Assembly (NCBI RefSeq): GCF_001729745.1
Contig: NZ_CP017186.1
Span: 4,482,963 to 4,546,962, forward strand
Length of the DNA stretch: 64,000 nt
Direction of reading: 5' to 3'
DNA from: Enterobacter hormaechei subsp. hoffmannii
GTDB taxonomy: Bacteria > Pseudomonadota > Gammaproteobacteria > Enterobacterales > Enterobacteriaceae
Shown here: piece after piece, positions 1-9,474 of the stretch
How positions within the stretch are numbered: the stretch's first letter is position 1
Layout of the letters: every line of letters begins with the position of its first letter
The notes under the pieces: model-generated
The model's database searches: none
Told to the model about the DNA's origin: nothing
The model's input: the letters and a program-made list of their open reading frames with translations, nothing else
Program-made: the position numbers and the translations under genes

Positions 1-897
1 CTGCCAGAACTGCTGAGCTATTTCTCGCTGAATATTGGCCTGATGCAGGAGAGTTTACAGGCGGGTCAGGGCTTCACCGATAACGAAGTGACGCTGGTGA
101 TTGACGGACGCTCGCATATTTTGTCCCTCACCGCACAGCGTCTGCCAGATGGCATGATTCTGCTGGAAATGGCGCCGATGGATAACCAGCGTCGTCTCAG
201 CCAGGAGCAGCTTCAGCATGCGCAGCAGATTGCGGCGCGCGACCTGGTGCGCGGGCTGGCCCATGAGATCAAAAACCCGCTGGGCGGCTTACGCGGCGCG
301 GCACAGCTTCTGACCAAAGCGCTGCCTGACCCTGCCCTGGCGGAGTATACCAACGTCATTATTGAGCAGGCGGACCGTCTGCGTAATCTGGTCGATCGCC
401 TGCTCGGGCCGCAGCAGCCAGGGATGCACGTTTCAGAAAGCATTCACAAGGTCGCGGAGCGGGTGGTGAAACTCGTCTCGATGGAGCTGCCGGATAACGT
501 CACGCTGGTGCGTGACTATGACCCAAGCCTGCCGGAGCTGGCGCACGATCCGGACCAGATTGAACAGGTGCTGTTGAACATTGTGCGTAACGCGTTGCAG
601 GCGCTGGGCCCGGAGGGTGGCGAAATTATTCTGCGTACCCGCACCGCTTTCCAGCTGACGCTGCACGGCGTACGTTATCGTCTGGCAGCACGTGTTGATG
701 TGGAAGATAACGGACCGGGGATCCCGCCGCATCTCCAGGACACCCTGTTCTACCCGATGGTCAGCGGTCGCGAAGGCGGCACCGGGCTGGGGTTATCCAT
801 AGCCCGAAATTTGATTGACCAACACTCCGGCAAAATTGAATTTACCAGTTGGCCGGGACATACCGAGTTTTCGGTTTTCCTGCCGATTAAAAAATAA
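1..897 (+). CDS. glnL: Nitrogen regulation sensor kinase NtrB, 5'-truncated by the window edge
   Basis: Cytoplasmic histidine kinase/phosphatase that, with PII protein, sets the phosphorylation state of GlnG according to nitrogen supply. The reading frame is open from base 1. The 298 visible residues match the C-terminal part of the roughly 349-residue family protein, so about 51 residues of the PAS domain lie outside. The H-box (GLAHEIKNP) has its phospho-accepting His at codon 262-264, which would be residue 139. The N-box ([10 protein letters not shown]) and the G-boxes ([19 protein letters not shown]) follow in order. It lies 11 bp upstream of glnG in the usual glnALG arrangement; glnA would be to the left. 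Confidence 0.97.
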   Translation: MPELLSYFSLNIGLMQESLQAGQGFTDNEVTLVIDGRSHILSLTAQRLPDGMILLEMAPMDNQRRLSQEQLQHAQQIAARDLVRGLAHEIKNPLGGLRGAAQLLTKALPDPALAEYTNVIIEQADRLRNLVDRLLGPQQPGMHVSESIHKVAERVVKLVSMELPDNVTLVRDYDPSLPELAHDPDQIEQVLLNIVRNALQALGPEGGEIILRTRTAFQLTLHGVRYRLAARVDVEDNGPGIPPHLQDTLFYPMVSGREGGTGLGLSIARNLIDQHSGKIEFTSWPGHTEFSVFLPIKK

Positions 898-908
898 AGG
901 TGACGTTT

Positions 909-2321
909 ATGCAACGAGGGATAGTCTGGGTAGTCGATGACGATAGCTCCATCCGTTGGGTGCTTGAACGCGCGCTCACAGGAGCGGGATTAAGCTGCAC
1001 GACGTTTGAGAGTGGCAGCGAGGTGCTCGACGCACTCACCACCAAAACGCCGGACGTTCTGCTCTCGGATATTCGCATGCCGGGAATGGACGGACTGGCG
1101 CTCTTAAAGCAGATCAAACAGCGCCACCCTATGCTTCCGGTCATCATAATGACCGCCCACTCCGACCTGGATGCTGCCGTCAGCGCGTACCAGCAGGGCG
1201 CGTTTGATTACCTGCCAAAACCGTTTGATATCGACGAAGCCGTTGCGCTGGTTGAGCGCGCTATCAGCCACTATCAGGAGCAACAGCAGCCCCGCAATGC
1301 CCCCGACTTTGGACCAACGACGGACATCATCGGTGAAGCGCCAGCCATGCAGGACGTGTTTCGCATCATCGGGCGTCTGTCGCGTTCGTCTATCAGCGTC
1401 TTGATTAACGGTGAATCAGGGACCGGTAAAGAGTTGGTCGCACACGCCCTGCATCGCCACAGCCCGCGGGCGAAAGCCCCCTTTATCGCCCTGAACATGG
1501 CAGCGATCCCTAAGGATTTAATTGAATCTGAGCTGTTCGGCCACGAAAAAGGGGCATTTACCGGAGCCAATACCATTCGTCAGGGACGCTTTGAACAGGC
1601 TGACGGCGGCACGCTTTTCCTGGATGAAATCGGCGATATGCCGCTGGATGTACAGACCCGACTGTTGCGCGTGCTGGCAGATGGACAGTTTTACCGCGTG
1701 GGCGGGTATGCGCCGGTGAAGGTGGACGTACGCATTATCGCCGCGACGCACCAGAACCTGGAGCTGCGCGTACAAGAGGGGAAATTCCGTGAGGATTTAT
1801 TCCATCGTCTGAACGTGATCCGCGTCCACCTGCCGCCGCTGCGCGAGCGTCGGGAAGATATCCCGCGTCTGGCGCGCCATTTCCTGCAGGTGGCGGCCCG
1901 CGAGCTGGGCGTGGAAGCCAAACAGCTTCATCCGGAAACGGATGCCGCCCTCACCCGTCTGGCGTGGCCGGGCAACGTGCGTCAGCTGGAAAACACCTGT
2001 CGCTGGCTGACGGTGATGGCCGCCGGCCAGGAAGTGCTGATTCAGGATTTACCGGCAGAACTGTTTGAAGCCACCGTGCCCGAGAGCACCTCAGGACATA
2101 CGTTGCCGGACAGCTGGGCAACGCTGCTGGCGCAGTGGGCAGATCGCGCGCTGCGTTCCGGTCATCAAAACTTGCTCTCTGAAGCACAGCCTGAAATGGA
2201 GCGCACGCTGTTGACCACCGCGCTTCGTCATACCCAGGGCCACAAACAGGAAGCGGCTCGCCTGTTGGGATGGGGTCGAAACACCCTCACGCGCAAGCTG
2301 AAAGAGCTGGGAATGGAGTGA
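909..2321 (+). CDS. glnG: Nitrogen regulation response regulator NtrC
   Basis: Sigma-54-dependent enhancer-binding activator, phosphorylated by GlnL. It has 470 residues: receiver domain about 1-120 with phospho-acceptor Asp54 (LLSDIRMPG) and Lys104, AAA+ domain with Walker A GESGTGKE at 168-175, the sigma-54 contact loop GAFTGA at 215-220 and Walker B FLDE near 240, then a C-terminal Fis-type HTH ([16 protein letters not shown]). A GTG in frame at 900 would add MTF. I prefer the ATG at 909 because the protein then begins [12 protein letters not shown] as in known NtrC and has an AAAGG ribosome site at 896-900. It follows glnL in the same operon. Confidence 0.97.
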   Translation: MQRGIVWVVDDDSSIRWVLERALTGAGLSCTTFESGSEVLDALTTKTPDVLLSDIRMPGMDGLALLKQIKQRHPMLPVIIMTAHSDLDAAVSAYQQGAFDYLPKPFDIDEAVALVERAISHYQEQQQPRNAPDFGPTTDIIGEAPAMQDVFRIIGRLSRSSISVLINGESGTGKELVAHALHRHSPRAKAPFIALNMAAIPKDLIESELFGHEKGAFTGANTIRQGRFEQADGGTLFLDEIGDMPLDVQTRLLRVLADGQFYRVGGYAPVKVDVRIIAATHQNLELRVQEGKFREDLFHRLNVIRVHLPPLRERREDIPRLARHFLQVAARELGVEAKQLHPETDAALTRLAWPGNVRQLENTCRWLTVMAAGQEVLIQDLPAELFEATVPESTSGHTLPDSWATLLAQWADRALRSGHQNLLSEAQPEMERTLLTTALRHTQGHKQEAARLLGWGRNTLTRKLKELGME

Positions 2322-2352
2322 TCTTACTCCGCTGTGTAAAGGTTACTAATTG

Positions 2353-2380
2353 AGCGCAAAGTGCCGTTATTTTGCGCTTT
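2353..2380 (+). terminator. Likely terminator after glnG
   Basis: AGCGCAAA (2353-2360) and TTTGCGCT (2371-2378) form an 8-bp perfect stem with a 10-nt loop, followed by only a short T run. It sits 31 bp after the glnG stop and before yshB, so it could end or attenuate the glnALG transcript. Confidence 0.5.
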
Positions 2381-2432
2381 ACTGTTCCGATGAGTTTTGT
2401 ATGATCGTGCCCAGAAACTGGAGGGGTGCATC

Positions 2433-2543
2433 ATGCTGGAATCATTAGTGACCTTGCTTTCGAGCGGTGCAGCAGAAAGCCACACGCCACAAACTGCCGT
2501 TGCGGCGGTATTGTGTGCGGCACTGGTTGGGCTGTTTAGCTAA
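2433..2543 (+). CDS. yshB: Small protein YshB (36 aa)
   Basis: A 36-codon ORF starts at ATG 2433 with a GGAGGGG ribosome site about 7 bp upstream. The product reads MLESLVTLLSSGAAE then SHTPQTAVAAVLCAALVGLFS. This matches the E. coli small protein YshB at nearly every position in the second half (from memory), including the hydrophobic C-terminal segment. It lies between glnG and hemN, the same place as in E. coli. It is probably a small inner-membrane protein. YshB has been linked to intracellular growth in Salmonella, but its molecular role is unclear. Confidence 0.88.
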   Translation: MLESLVTLLSSGAAESHTPQTAVAAVLCAALVGLFS

Positions 2544-2560
2544 CGAGCTGTCGATGAAAA

Positions 2561-2636
2561 GCCGGGTGGCGGCTTCGCCTTACCCGGCCTACATAAGTGC
2601 GAGTTGTAGGCCGGGTAAGCGAAGCGCCTCCCGGCA
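2561..2636. repeat. REP/BIME repeat between yshB and hemN
   Basis: Two REP units point towards each other: one begins GCCGGGTGGCGGC (2561-2592) and the other begins GTAGGCCGGGTAAGC (2606-2636). Each is an imperfect palindrome, and the pair lies in the convergent gap between yshB (+) and hemN (-). Such elements can stabilise 3' ends or bind gyrase. Confidence 0.9.
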
Positions 2637-2643
2637 TTGCAAC

Positions 2644-4017
2644 TTAAATCACGCGCGAGAACTGCTGTAAACGCGCTTTCTGGCGCAGATAGGCATCGAA
2701 GCACATGCAGATATTACGAATCAACAGACGCCCCTTCGGCGTGACGACCACCGCGCTCTCCGACACATCCACCAGCCCGTCCTTCGCCAGCGGCGCCAGA
2801 AGCTTCAGGTCTTCGGCAAAGTAATCGCTGAATTGCAGATCCCATTGCGACTCCACCTCGCGGAATTCGAGACGAAAGTTGCAGATAAGCGCCTTAATCA
2901 CATCACGACGGATGCAGTCGTCGCGCGTTAACGCAATGCCGCGCCACAGCGCGTTGCCCGTTTCATCAACCTGCTGGTAATACAGCTTCAGCTCTTTTTG
3001 GTTCTGGGCGTAGCAGTCGCCAATCATGCTGATAGCGGAGACACCCATTCCGAGCAGATCGGTATCTCCCTGGGTGGTGTATCCCTGGAAGTTACGGTGG
3101 AGAACACCTTCGCGCTGGGCAATCGCCAGTTCGTCGTCAGGGCGGGCAAAGTGATCCATCCCGATAAACTGATAGCCGGTTTCGGTCAGCGAGGCGATGG
3201 TCTCCTGCAAAATGTCCAGCTTCTGCTGGGCGGAAGGCAGATCCGCATCTTTGATTTTGCGCTGCGCGGCGAACAGCGTCGGCAGGTGCGCATAGTTAAA
3301 GACGCTCAGACGGTCCGGGTTGAGCTCAGCCACGCGTTTAAGCGTGTAGGCGAAGCTCTCCGGCGTCTGCTTCGGCAGGCCGTAAATCAGGTCTATATTC
3401 GTTGAGGTAAAGCCGATTTCACGCGCATGGTTGAGTAAGGCAAAGATAAACGCTTCATCCTGCTCGCGGTTGACCAGGCGCTGTACTTCTTTGTTGAAGT
3501 CCTGTACGCCCATACTCAGGCGGTTGAAGCCTTCGGCGCGTAAATGATCCAGCACATCCAGCTCGATTTCACGCGGATCGACCTCGATCGAAATTTCAGC
3601 GTCGTCGTTAAAACTGAAACTGCCGCGCAGAAGCGCCATCAGGCGGCTGATCTGCGCTTTGTTCAGATAAGTTGGCGTACCGCCGCCCCAGTGAAGCTGG
3701 CTGACGTGACGGCCTTTAAACAGCGGTGCGCGGTGCAGAATTTCCTGTTCAAGCGCATCGAGGTATTGATCGGCTTTGTGCTGCTGGCGGGTAACGATTT
3801 TATTGCAGCCGCAGAAGTAGCAGAGCTTGTGGCAGAACGGAATATGGACGTAGAGCGACAGCGGGCGCTCGGGATAGCGCGCCACAGCATGCTGAAAATC
3901 CGCCTCGCCGAAAGCGTCAGAAAACTCCAGCGCGGTGGGGTATGAGGTATAACGCGGCCCGGAATAGTTATATTTCTGGATCAGGGCCAAATCCCAGTCG
4001 ATAGATGGTACAGACAT
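2644..4017 (-). CDS. hemN: Oxygen-independent coproporphyrinogen III dehydrogenase
   Basis: Radical-SAM enzyme that converts coproporphyrinogen III to protoporphyrinogen IX without oxygen (heme synthesis, cytoplasm). It has 457 residues, the family length. The cluster-binding cysteines are Cys62, Cys66 and Cys69 (FCHKLCYFCGC), with the additional conserved Cys71. The frame stays open 28 codons further upstream, but the ATG at 4015-4017 is preceded by GGAAGGAGT and gives the expected start MSVPSIDWDLALIQKY. It lies downstream of yihI and the small ORF at 4020-4202, on the same strand. Confidence 0.97.
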   Translation of the reverse strand: MSVPSIDWDLALIQKYNYSGPRYTSYPTALEFSDAFGEADFQHAVARYPERPLSLYVHIPFCHKLCYFCGCNKIVTRQQHKADQYLDALEQEILHRAPLFKGRHVSQLHWGGGTPTYLNKAQISRLMALLRGSFSFNDDAEISIEVDPREIELDVLDHLRAEGFNRLSMGVQDFNKEVQRLVNREQDEAFIFALLNHAREIGFTSTNIDLIYGLPKQTPESFAYTLKRVAELNPDRLSVFNYAHLPTLFAAQRKIKDADLPSAQQKLDILQETIASLTETGYQFIGMDHFARPDDELAIAQREGVLHRNFQGYTTQGDTDLLGMGVSAISMIGDCYAQNQKELKLYYQQVDETGNALWRGIALTRDDCIRRDVIKALICNFRLEFREVESQWDLQFSDYFAEDLKLLAPLAKDGLVDVSESAVVVTPKGRLLIRNICMCFDAYLRQKARLQQFSRVI

Positions 4018-4019
4018 GC

Positions 4020-4202
4020 TCACTCCTTCCGTTGGTGTCGCGTTCGTATACGGCGGCCCGTTCTGGTCCCGTTGCGGGCCATCATTCGGGTGCGCAGCCA
4101 CTTCTGTCGCCGCGACAACCGCCGTAGTTTAACGAATAACCACACCAGATAACATATAACCGGAAGGGTTATAAGCAGGACGAGTGTACCTGCCGGGTGC
4201 AA
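4020..4202 (-). CDS. Possible small membrane protein between yihI and hemN
   Basis: A 60-codon ORF starts with TTG at 4200-4202, only 3 bp after the yihI stop, and ends 2 bp before the hemN ATG. The first 25 residues hold one hydrophobic stretch (AGTLVLLITLPVICYLVWLF). The rest is strongly basic (RRLSRRQKW, RTGRRIRTRHQRKE), as expected for a single-pass inner-membrane protein with a cytoplasmic tail. The ribosome site is weak, so translation would probably be coupled to yihI. I do not recognise it with certainty. In other gamma-proteobacteria a DUF2489 protein with an N-terminal membrane anchor sits near yihI and hemN, and this could be a short relative or remnant. It could also be a chance ORF. 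Confidence 0.42.
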   Translation of the reverse strand: MHPAGTLVLLITLPVICYLVWLFVKLRRLSRRQKWLRTRMMARNGTRTGRRIRTRHQRKE

Positions 4203-4205
4203 ATG

Positions 4206-4721
4206 TTAGTTTCCACCTTTCAGCAGACGCATCATATCTTCCTGCTTTTCGTCTTCCTCTTCGTCTTCTTCATCATCGTAGGACAGACCCAGCTTCTGCA
4301 TCAGTTCATCAATGCGATCCAGTTTGGCATCTACCCAGGACTGCTCTTCAGCGGTCAGGGTTTCACCCTCTTCAAGACGTTCCAGCAGCGCATCCAGGCG
4401 CTCATCGTTCTCCAGCATATCCAGCTCAGCCTGCGGTGAAAGCATAGGTTTCTCGCTCTTTGGTTTGTGCTGCTTAGTGACCGGCGTGTCTGTCACGCCC
4501 AGTGGAATGGGAGTTTTACTGCCGATACGAGGATCCTTCTGCTGTTTGCCTTTTGCAGAAGCGCCTGCGGCACCGCCACCGTTAGCACGGCTACCCGCAG
4601 TATGGCCACGATGCTTTTTATCGCGTTTGCGATCGCGCGCTTCCTGATTCAGTTCTTCGCGCGTTTTGCGGCGTGCTTTTGCAGGGCGTTTCGCGCCCGC
4701 AGCGGAGGTCGGTTTTTTCAT
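4206..4721 (-). CDS. yihI: Der GTPase-activating protein YihI
   Basis: Activates GTP hydrolysis by Der (EngA), a 50S ribosome assembly GTPase. It has 171 residues: a basic N-terminal half ([22 protein letters not shown]), a conserved middle ([14 protein letters not shown]), and an acidic C-terminal part ([21 protein letters not shown]). This charge split and the motifs match E. coli YihI. It is downstream of csrC on the same strand and is followed closely by the small ORF and hemN. Confidence 0.95.
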   Translation of the reverse strand: MKKPTSAAGAKRPAKARRKTREELNQEARDRKRDKKHRGHTAGSRANGGGAAGASAKGKQQKDPRIGSKTPIPLGVTDTPVTKQHKPKSEKPMLSPQAELDMLENDERLDALLERLEEGETLTAEEQSWVDAKLDRIDELMQKLGLSYDDEEDEEEDEKQEDMMRLLKGGN

Positions 4722-4790
4722 GATGTTTTATCTTTAAGTCGTTTTCTTCAGTATAGAATTGCGGCGAAATCTAGCAGAAAGCAAGCAAAG

Positions 4791-4824
4791 AAAAAAGGCG
4801 ACAGAGCAATCTGTCGCCTTTTTT
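4791..4824 (-). terminator. csrC intrinsic terminator
   Basis: A 14-bp perfect stem (4791-4804 with 4811-4824) with loop AGCAAT and runs of A and T at its two ends. It ends CsrC on the minus strand and could also act in the other direction. Confidence 0.92.
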
Positions 4825-5036
4825 CCTGACTCACAACCCTTAACGGGTCAGACATTCCCTGTTTGCCTTCAACAAACCCTGTTTATCCCTTGGCTACTAC
4901 CGTCCGTGATACGGTTCCGTTTCCTGTTAAAAACGCCTCCAGGCGCCGGTCGTCCTGACAATCCTGAGTCTTCGCCTCCTGGCGCTCCTGACCCTTATCC
5001 TTAAGTCGTTTTCCTGCTGGCATCCTCGCCTTGACG
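4791..5036 (-). ncRNA. csrC: CsrC regulatory RNA (CsrA sponge)
   Basis: CsrC titrates the translational repressor CsrA by presenting many GGA motifs. Read on the minus strand, this stretch contains 14 GGA triplets, mostly as CAGGA, for example in GGGTCAGGAGCGCCAGGAGG. The end matches E. coli CsrC (GACCCGTTAAGGGTT, GTGAGTCAGGA) and finishes in the terminator at 4791-4824. The 5' end is placed near 5036 because the E. coli RNA is about 245 nt and begins a few bases before GCGAGGA; it could be off by several bases. The place between engB and yihI is conserved. In E. coli it is activated by UvrY. Confidence 0.93.
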
Positions 5037-5301
5037 CACACTTTACCTTGTTCTCTTAAACTAACAAGCAACGAAAAGGTACTAAACCGGATTTTCAGAT
5101 AATTACTCATTAATAACTCTTTGAATTTTAATATTTTGAGTTTTTTAGCGCCTGCGATTTCTCTTAAATTTCTCATACGCTTAAGGGCAGATCTCTTACA
5201 TTCCGTAGGGCTTTCACTTACACGTCAATGACGAAGGGAAAAGCCTTTTGCCCGCATTCAGGTATAATCCCCCGCAGATTACGATTTTTGGAGACGACCA
5301 C

Positions 5302-5931
5302 GTGACTACCTGGAACTACCAACAGACGCATTTTGTCACCAGTGCGCCCGATATTCGCCACCTGCCCTCAGACACAGGGATTGAAGTGGCATTTGCTGGC
5401 CGCTCCAATGCGGGAAAATCTAGCGCCCTGAATACGCTGACCAATCAGAAAAACCTGGCGCGTACCTCAAAAACACCTGGCCGTACTCAGCTGATTAACC
5501 TGTTTGAAGTGGCTGAAGGCAAACGCCTGGTCGATTTACCGGGCTACGGTTACGCGCAGGTACCGGAAGAGATGAAGATCAAATGGCAGCGTGCTCTGGG
5601 TGAATACCTGGAAAAACGCATGTGTCTGAAAGGTCTGGTGGTGCTGATGGATATTCGACACCCGCTAAAAGATCTCGACCAGCAGATGATTGACTGGGCG
5701 GTGGCAAGCGATATTGCGGTGCTGGTGCTGCTGACAAAAGCGGATAAGCTGGCGAGCGGCGCGCGCAAGGCGCAGGTGAACAAGGTGCGTGAAGCGGTGC
5801 TGGCATTCAACGGTGATGTACAGGTTGAACCGTTCTCCTCGCTGAAAAAGCAGGGTGTGGACAAACTGCGACAGAAGCTAGACAGCTGGTTTAACGATCT
5901 GGAACCGGCGACAGAAGCGGAAGCAGAGTAA
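5302..5931 (+). CDS. engB: Ribosome biogenesis GTP-binding protein EngB (YihA)
   Basis: Essential GTPase needed for late 50S subunit assembly. It has 209 residues. G1 is GRSNAGKS (33-40), the G3 region is DLPGYG (78-83) and G4 is TKAD (145-148). The frame is open further upstream, but the GTG at 5302 with a GGAG site 8 bp before gives [11 protein letters not shown], matching the E. coli start MTNLNYQQTHF. It is divergent from csrC and is followed by its own terminator and then spf on the other strand. Confidence 0.96.
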   Translation: MTTWNYQQTHFVTSAPDIRHLPSDTGIEVAFAGRSNAGKSSALNTLTNQKNLARTSKTPGRTQLINLFEVAEGKRLVDLPGYGYAQVPEEMKIKWQRALGEYLEKRMCLKGLVVLMDIRHPLKDLDQQMIDWAVASDIAVLVLLTKADKLASGARKAQVNKVREAVLAFNGDVQVEPFSSLKKQGVDKLRQKLDSWFNDLEPATEAEAE

Positions 5932-5938
5932 CAACAGG

Positions 5939-5961
5939 CGCGGCGATGACCGCGTTTTTTT
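5939..5961 (+). terminator. engB terminator
   Basis: CGCGG (5939-5943) pairs with CCGCG (5950-5954) and is followed by seven T residues (5955-5961), 8 bp after the engB stop. Confidence 0.85.
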
Positions 5962-5985
5962 CGCCCGAAACTTTCCTTTCCGCAA

Positions 5986-6094
5986 TAAAAAACGCCCCAG
6001 TCATTACTGACTGGGGCGGCTAAAATATTCAGCCAAATCCGATTACGTGAAGTAAAAGGTCTGAAAGATAGAACATCTTACCTCTGTACCCTAC
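5986..6094 (-). ncRNA. spf: Spot 42 small RNA
   Basis: Hfq-dependent sRNA that represses galK and other catabolic genes and is itself repressed by CRP-cAMP. The minus-strand sequence begins GTAGGGTACAGAGGTAAG and ends in the stem GCCCCAGTCA / TGACTGGGGC with a T run. The length is exactly 109 nt, as in E. coli, and the sequence looks the same as the E. coli RNA over its whole length from memory. It lies between engB and polA, its conserved place. Confidence 0.97.
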
Positions 6095-6242
6095 GTCGTT
6101 AACTCTACTCTTTTTTTGCCTCTTGAAAAAGCACTTTTTGTAGTTTTTTTTCATTCTTTACATAGGGAATTCTAATGATCGTCACAAAACGCGCGTACTT
6201 ATGTTGCTTACTTACATAAAACGCGCGTTATTCCGATAACGC

Positions 6243-9035
6243 TTAGTGAGCCTGATCCCAGTTTTCGCCGCTACCCACTTCCACCAGCAACGGAACGTCC
6301 AGCTTCATGCTGTTTTCCATCAGTTCATGGATCTTCTGAGAGACCTTTTCCAGGTCGTCTTTATGGACTTCAAATACCAGTTCATCGTGTACCTGCATGA
6401 TCATTTTCACGCGCGGTTTCTCTTTTTCCAGCCAGGCATCAACGCCGATCATCGCGCGTTTGATGATATCTGCCGCAGTGCCCTGCATCGGGGCATTGAT
6501 AGCAGCACGTTCAGCGCCAGCACGGCGCGCGGCGTTACTGGATTTGATGTCCGGAAGGTAAAGACGACGGCCATCCAGCGTTTCAACGTAGCCTTTCTCT
6601 TTCGCCTGCGCGCGGGTACGCTCCATATATTCCAGCACGCCCGGATAGCGCTCAAAGTAGAGATCCATATACTTCTGCGACTCTTTACGCGGAATGTTGA
6701 GCTGGCGTGATAGGCCAAATGCGCTCATGCCGTAAATAAGGCCAAAGTTAATCGCTTTTGCGCTACGACGCTGTTCGTTTGTCACGCTGTCCAGCGGCAG
6801 GCCAAACACTTCGGCAGCTGTCGCCCGGTGGATATCCTTCCCTTCGGCAAATGCCGTCAGCAGGCCTTTGTCACGCGACAGGTGCGCCATAATACGCAGT
6901 TCGATTTGCGAGTAGTCTGCGGAGACAATCAGATAATCCTCTGGCGCAATGAAAGCCTGGCGTATACGGCGGCCCTCTTCATTACGCACCGGAATGTTTT
7001 GCAGGTTAGGATCGGTTGACGAAAGTCGCCCGGTCGCCGCCACAGCCTGGTGATAGGAGGTGTGTACGCGGCCCGTTTTCGGGTTAATCATCAACGGCAG
7101 TTTGTCGGTATAGGTCGATTTCAGCTTCGCCAGACCCCGGTACTGCAGGATAACTTTTGGCAGCGGATAGTCCAGCGCCAGCTCTTCCAGCACCTCTTCA
7201 GAGGTTGAAGGCGCGCCGCCCGGCGTTTTCTTCAGCGGTTTGATACCCTGCTTTTCAAACAGGATGGTTTGCAGCTGTTTCGGTGACGACAGGTTAAATG
7301 CCTCTCCAGCAAGCTCATGCGCTTTCTGTTCAAGCTCGGTCAGGCGCTGCGCCAGCTCGCCAGAGTGATTATGCAGCACCGTTGGGTCGATTTTGACGCC
7401 GTTACGCTCAATGCGGGACAGCACAGGCACCAGCGGCATCTCAATGTTCTGGAAAACATTCAGCGGCCCTTCGTGCTTCTGCAATTTCGGCCACATTTTG
7501 AGATGCAGCTGTAGCGTGACGTCAGCGTCTTCCGCGGCGTAGCGGCCTGCTTCTTCCAGCGCGATCTGGTTAAAGGTCAGCTGATTTTTGCCCTTACCGG
7601 CAATTTCTTCAAAGGTGATGGTTTTGTGTTTCAGCCAACGATCGGATAAGGAATCCATATCATGGCGGCCCGCCACGCTGTCCAGAATGTAAGATTCCAG
7701 CATGGTGTCAAAAGCAATACCACGTAGCTCAATGCCGTAGTTTTGCAGAATACCGCGGTCGTACTTCAGGTTTTGCCCGACCTTCAGCGCTTTCTCGTCT
7801 TCCAGAATCGGCTTCAGCAGTTCTAAGGCGCGCTCGCGCGAGATCTGCTCCGGCGCATCCAGATAGTCATGCGCTACCGGAACATAGGCTGCCATACCCG
7901 GCTCCGTCGCGAATGACAGGCCCACCATATTGGCAGATATGTTATCGAGACTGTCCGTTTCGGTATCGAACGCAAATACCGGTGCTTTTTTCAGCTTTTC
8001 AATCCAGGCGACGAGCTGCGACTCTTCAAGGATGGTTTCATAGTTATCGAATGAGAGCGCTGCCGCTTCTTCTTCTGCCTGCTCTTCGGCATCGACAACA
8101 ATAGTTTCTTTCGGCTTCGCCGCAGCTTTTGCCCCTTTCGCCTGAAGCCATTTCCCGGCTTCGACATCCGTGGTCCAGCGTTTAAATTCGTATTTTCTGA
8201 ACAGGCCAAGCAGTTCTTCTGCGGCGGGTTCCTGCACTTCAAGCTGGTCGCAGGTAAGCTCCAGCTCGACGTCGGTTTTGATGGTGGCTAACTGATAAGA
8301 GAGGTAAGCCACCTCTTTGTTATCGGCGAGCTTTCCGGCCATGGTTTTTGCACCACGGAAGGTAAGTCCGGCAATTTTGTCGGACTCAGCGTACAGCGTA
8401 TCCAACCCACCTAACCCTTGCAGCAGCGCCTGAGCTGTTTTTTCGCCCACGCCCGGCACGCCAGGGATGTTATCCGAGGAATCCCCCATCAGGGCGAGGA
8501 AATCAATAATGAGTTCTGGCGGCACGCCATATTTGGCAACCACTTCTTCCGGGCCAAGAATGGTGTTGGTCATGGTATTAATCAGCGTGATCCCAGGTGT
8601 TACCAGCTGCGCCATGTCTTTATCACCGGTACTGATAAGCACCGGGCGGCCAGCCTTTTCAGCTTCGCGCGCCAGGGTGCCAATAACGTCGTCAGCCTCA
8701 ACGCCCGAGACAGCCAGCAAAGGCAGCCCCATCGCTTTGACCATAGCGTGCAGCGGTTCAATCTGCGCACGCAGATCGTCAGGCATGGGAGGACGGTGAG
8801 ATTTGTAATGCTCAAATAATTCATCGCGGAAGGTTTTCCCCTTCGCATCAAACACCACGGCCGCATGGGTTGGGTGGTATTGCAGAATCAGGCTGCGTAG
8901 CATATTCAGCACGCCGTACATTGCGCCGGTAGGTTCCCCTGCGCTGTTGGTCAGAGGAGGAAACGCATGATACGCCCGATAAAGGTAAGAAGAGCCATCG
9001 ACGAGTATAAGTGGGTTTTCTGGGATCTGAACCAT
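6243..9035 (-). CDS. polA: DNA polymerase I
   Basis: Removes RNA primers, fills gaps and acts in repair. It has 930 residues with three parts: the 5'-3' exonuclease (about 1-320, with VEADD and GDSSDNIPG), the 3'-5' proofreading domain (FDTETDSLD) and the polymerase domain with motif A DYSQIELR, motif [11 protein letters not shown] and motif C VHDELVFE. The ATG at 9033-9035 gives [20 protein letters not shown], as in E. coli. The 14 extra codons upstream are not conserved. The linker between the exonuclease domains differs most from E. coli ([21 protein letters not shown]). Confidence 0.98.
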   Translation of the reverse strand: MVQIPENPLILVDGSSYLYRAYHAFPPLTNSAGEPTGAMYGVLNMLRSLILQYHPTHAAVVFDAKGKTFRDELFEHYKSHRPPMPDDLRAQIEPLHAMVKAMGLPLLAVSGVEADDVIGTLAREAEKAGRPVLISTGDKDMAQLVTPGITLINTMTNTILGPEEVVAKYGVPPELIIDFLALMGDSSDNIPGVPGVGEKTAQALLQGLGGLDTLYAESDKIAGLTFRGAKTMAGKLADNKEVAYLSYQLATIKTDVELELTCDQLEVQEPAAEELLGLFRKYEFKRWTTDVEAGKWLQAKGAKAAAKPKETIVVDAEEQAEEEAAALSFDNYETILEESQLVAWIEKLKKAPVFAFDTETDSLDNISANMVGLSFATEPGMAAYVPVAHDYLDAPEQISRERALELLKPILEDEKALKVGQNLKYDRGILQNYGIELRGIAFDTMLESYILDSVAGRHDMDSLSDRWLKHKTITFEEIAGKGKNQLTFNQIALEEAGRYAAEDADVTLQLHLKMWPKLQKHEGPLNVFQNIEMPLVPVLSRIERNGVKIDPTVLHNHSGELAQRLTELEQKAHELAGEAFNLSSPKQLQTILFEKQGIKPLKKTPGGAPSTSEEVLEELALDYPLPKVILQYRGLAKLKSTYTDKLPLMINPKTGRVHTSYHQAVAATGRLSSTDPNLQNIPVRNEEGRRIRQAFIAPEDYLIVSADYSQIELRIMAHLSRDKGLLTAFAEGKDIHRATAAEVFGLPLDSVTNEQRRSAKAINFGLIYGMSAFGLSRQLNIPRKESQKYMDLYFERYPGVLEYMERTRAQAKEKGYVETLDGRRLYLPDIKSSNAARRAGAERAAINAPMQGTAADIIKRAMIGVDAWLEKEKPRVKMIMQVHDELVFEVHKDDLEKVSQKIHELMENSMKLDVPLLVEVGSGENWDQAH

Positions 9036-9157
9036 AATGTCCGTGCCTTTAATTAATTTATGGGTAAAGGATGCCACAGAAGGATGAAAACATCAGGTTT
9101 TAGCGCTTTATACAGAAAAAGATTTTGCGATCGTGAAGATCGCTCGCAAAAACAAAC

Positions 9158-9166
9158 TGTGGATAA
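9158..9166. promoter_or_regulatory. Consensus DnaA box in the polA-yihG gap
   Basis: TGTGGATAA at 9158-9166 is the exact inverse of the DnaA box TTATCCACA. The divergent gap 9036-9474 (439 bp) is AT-rich and also carries GATC sites at 9129, 9138, 9259, 9269 and 9411. The gap must hold the promoters of polA (-) and yihG (+), but I cannot place their -35/-10 boxes with confidence. I see no other gene in it. Confidence 0.6.
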
Positions 9167-9474
9167 GTTTGTGCATATTTTTAATACAGGTGAATAACAG
9201 TTCTATAAAACTGATACTGAAAAATTATTTATCAAATAAAATCAATAATTTGAAATTAGATCACTTAAGATCCCATCCCACTGATGGTTATTTAGTCTAT
9301 GTGGATATAAGACGTAAGCACCCTGTCTATATAGAAAATTTCGCTGCATGGCAGGAAAAGCCGCAGCCTCTTCGTGTGAAAGCGCCCTGGTCTGGGCCAA
9401 TATCTGATAAGATCGGCGCCCAGCACCGGATAGCCGGCTGCTTAATTACAGCTAACTATCTGAAAAAATTCATT

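Noticed and set aside
4883..5176. 97-codon minus-strand frame over the csrC region
   Set aside because: It runs through the CsrC RNA, whose GGA repeats create the open frame. There is no family match, and the RNA explains the sequence.
9133..9474. 114-codon upstream extension of yihG
   Set aside because: AT-rich, unlike the rest of the protein, with no similarity. It covers the promoter region and a DnaA box.
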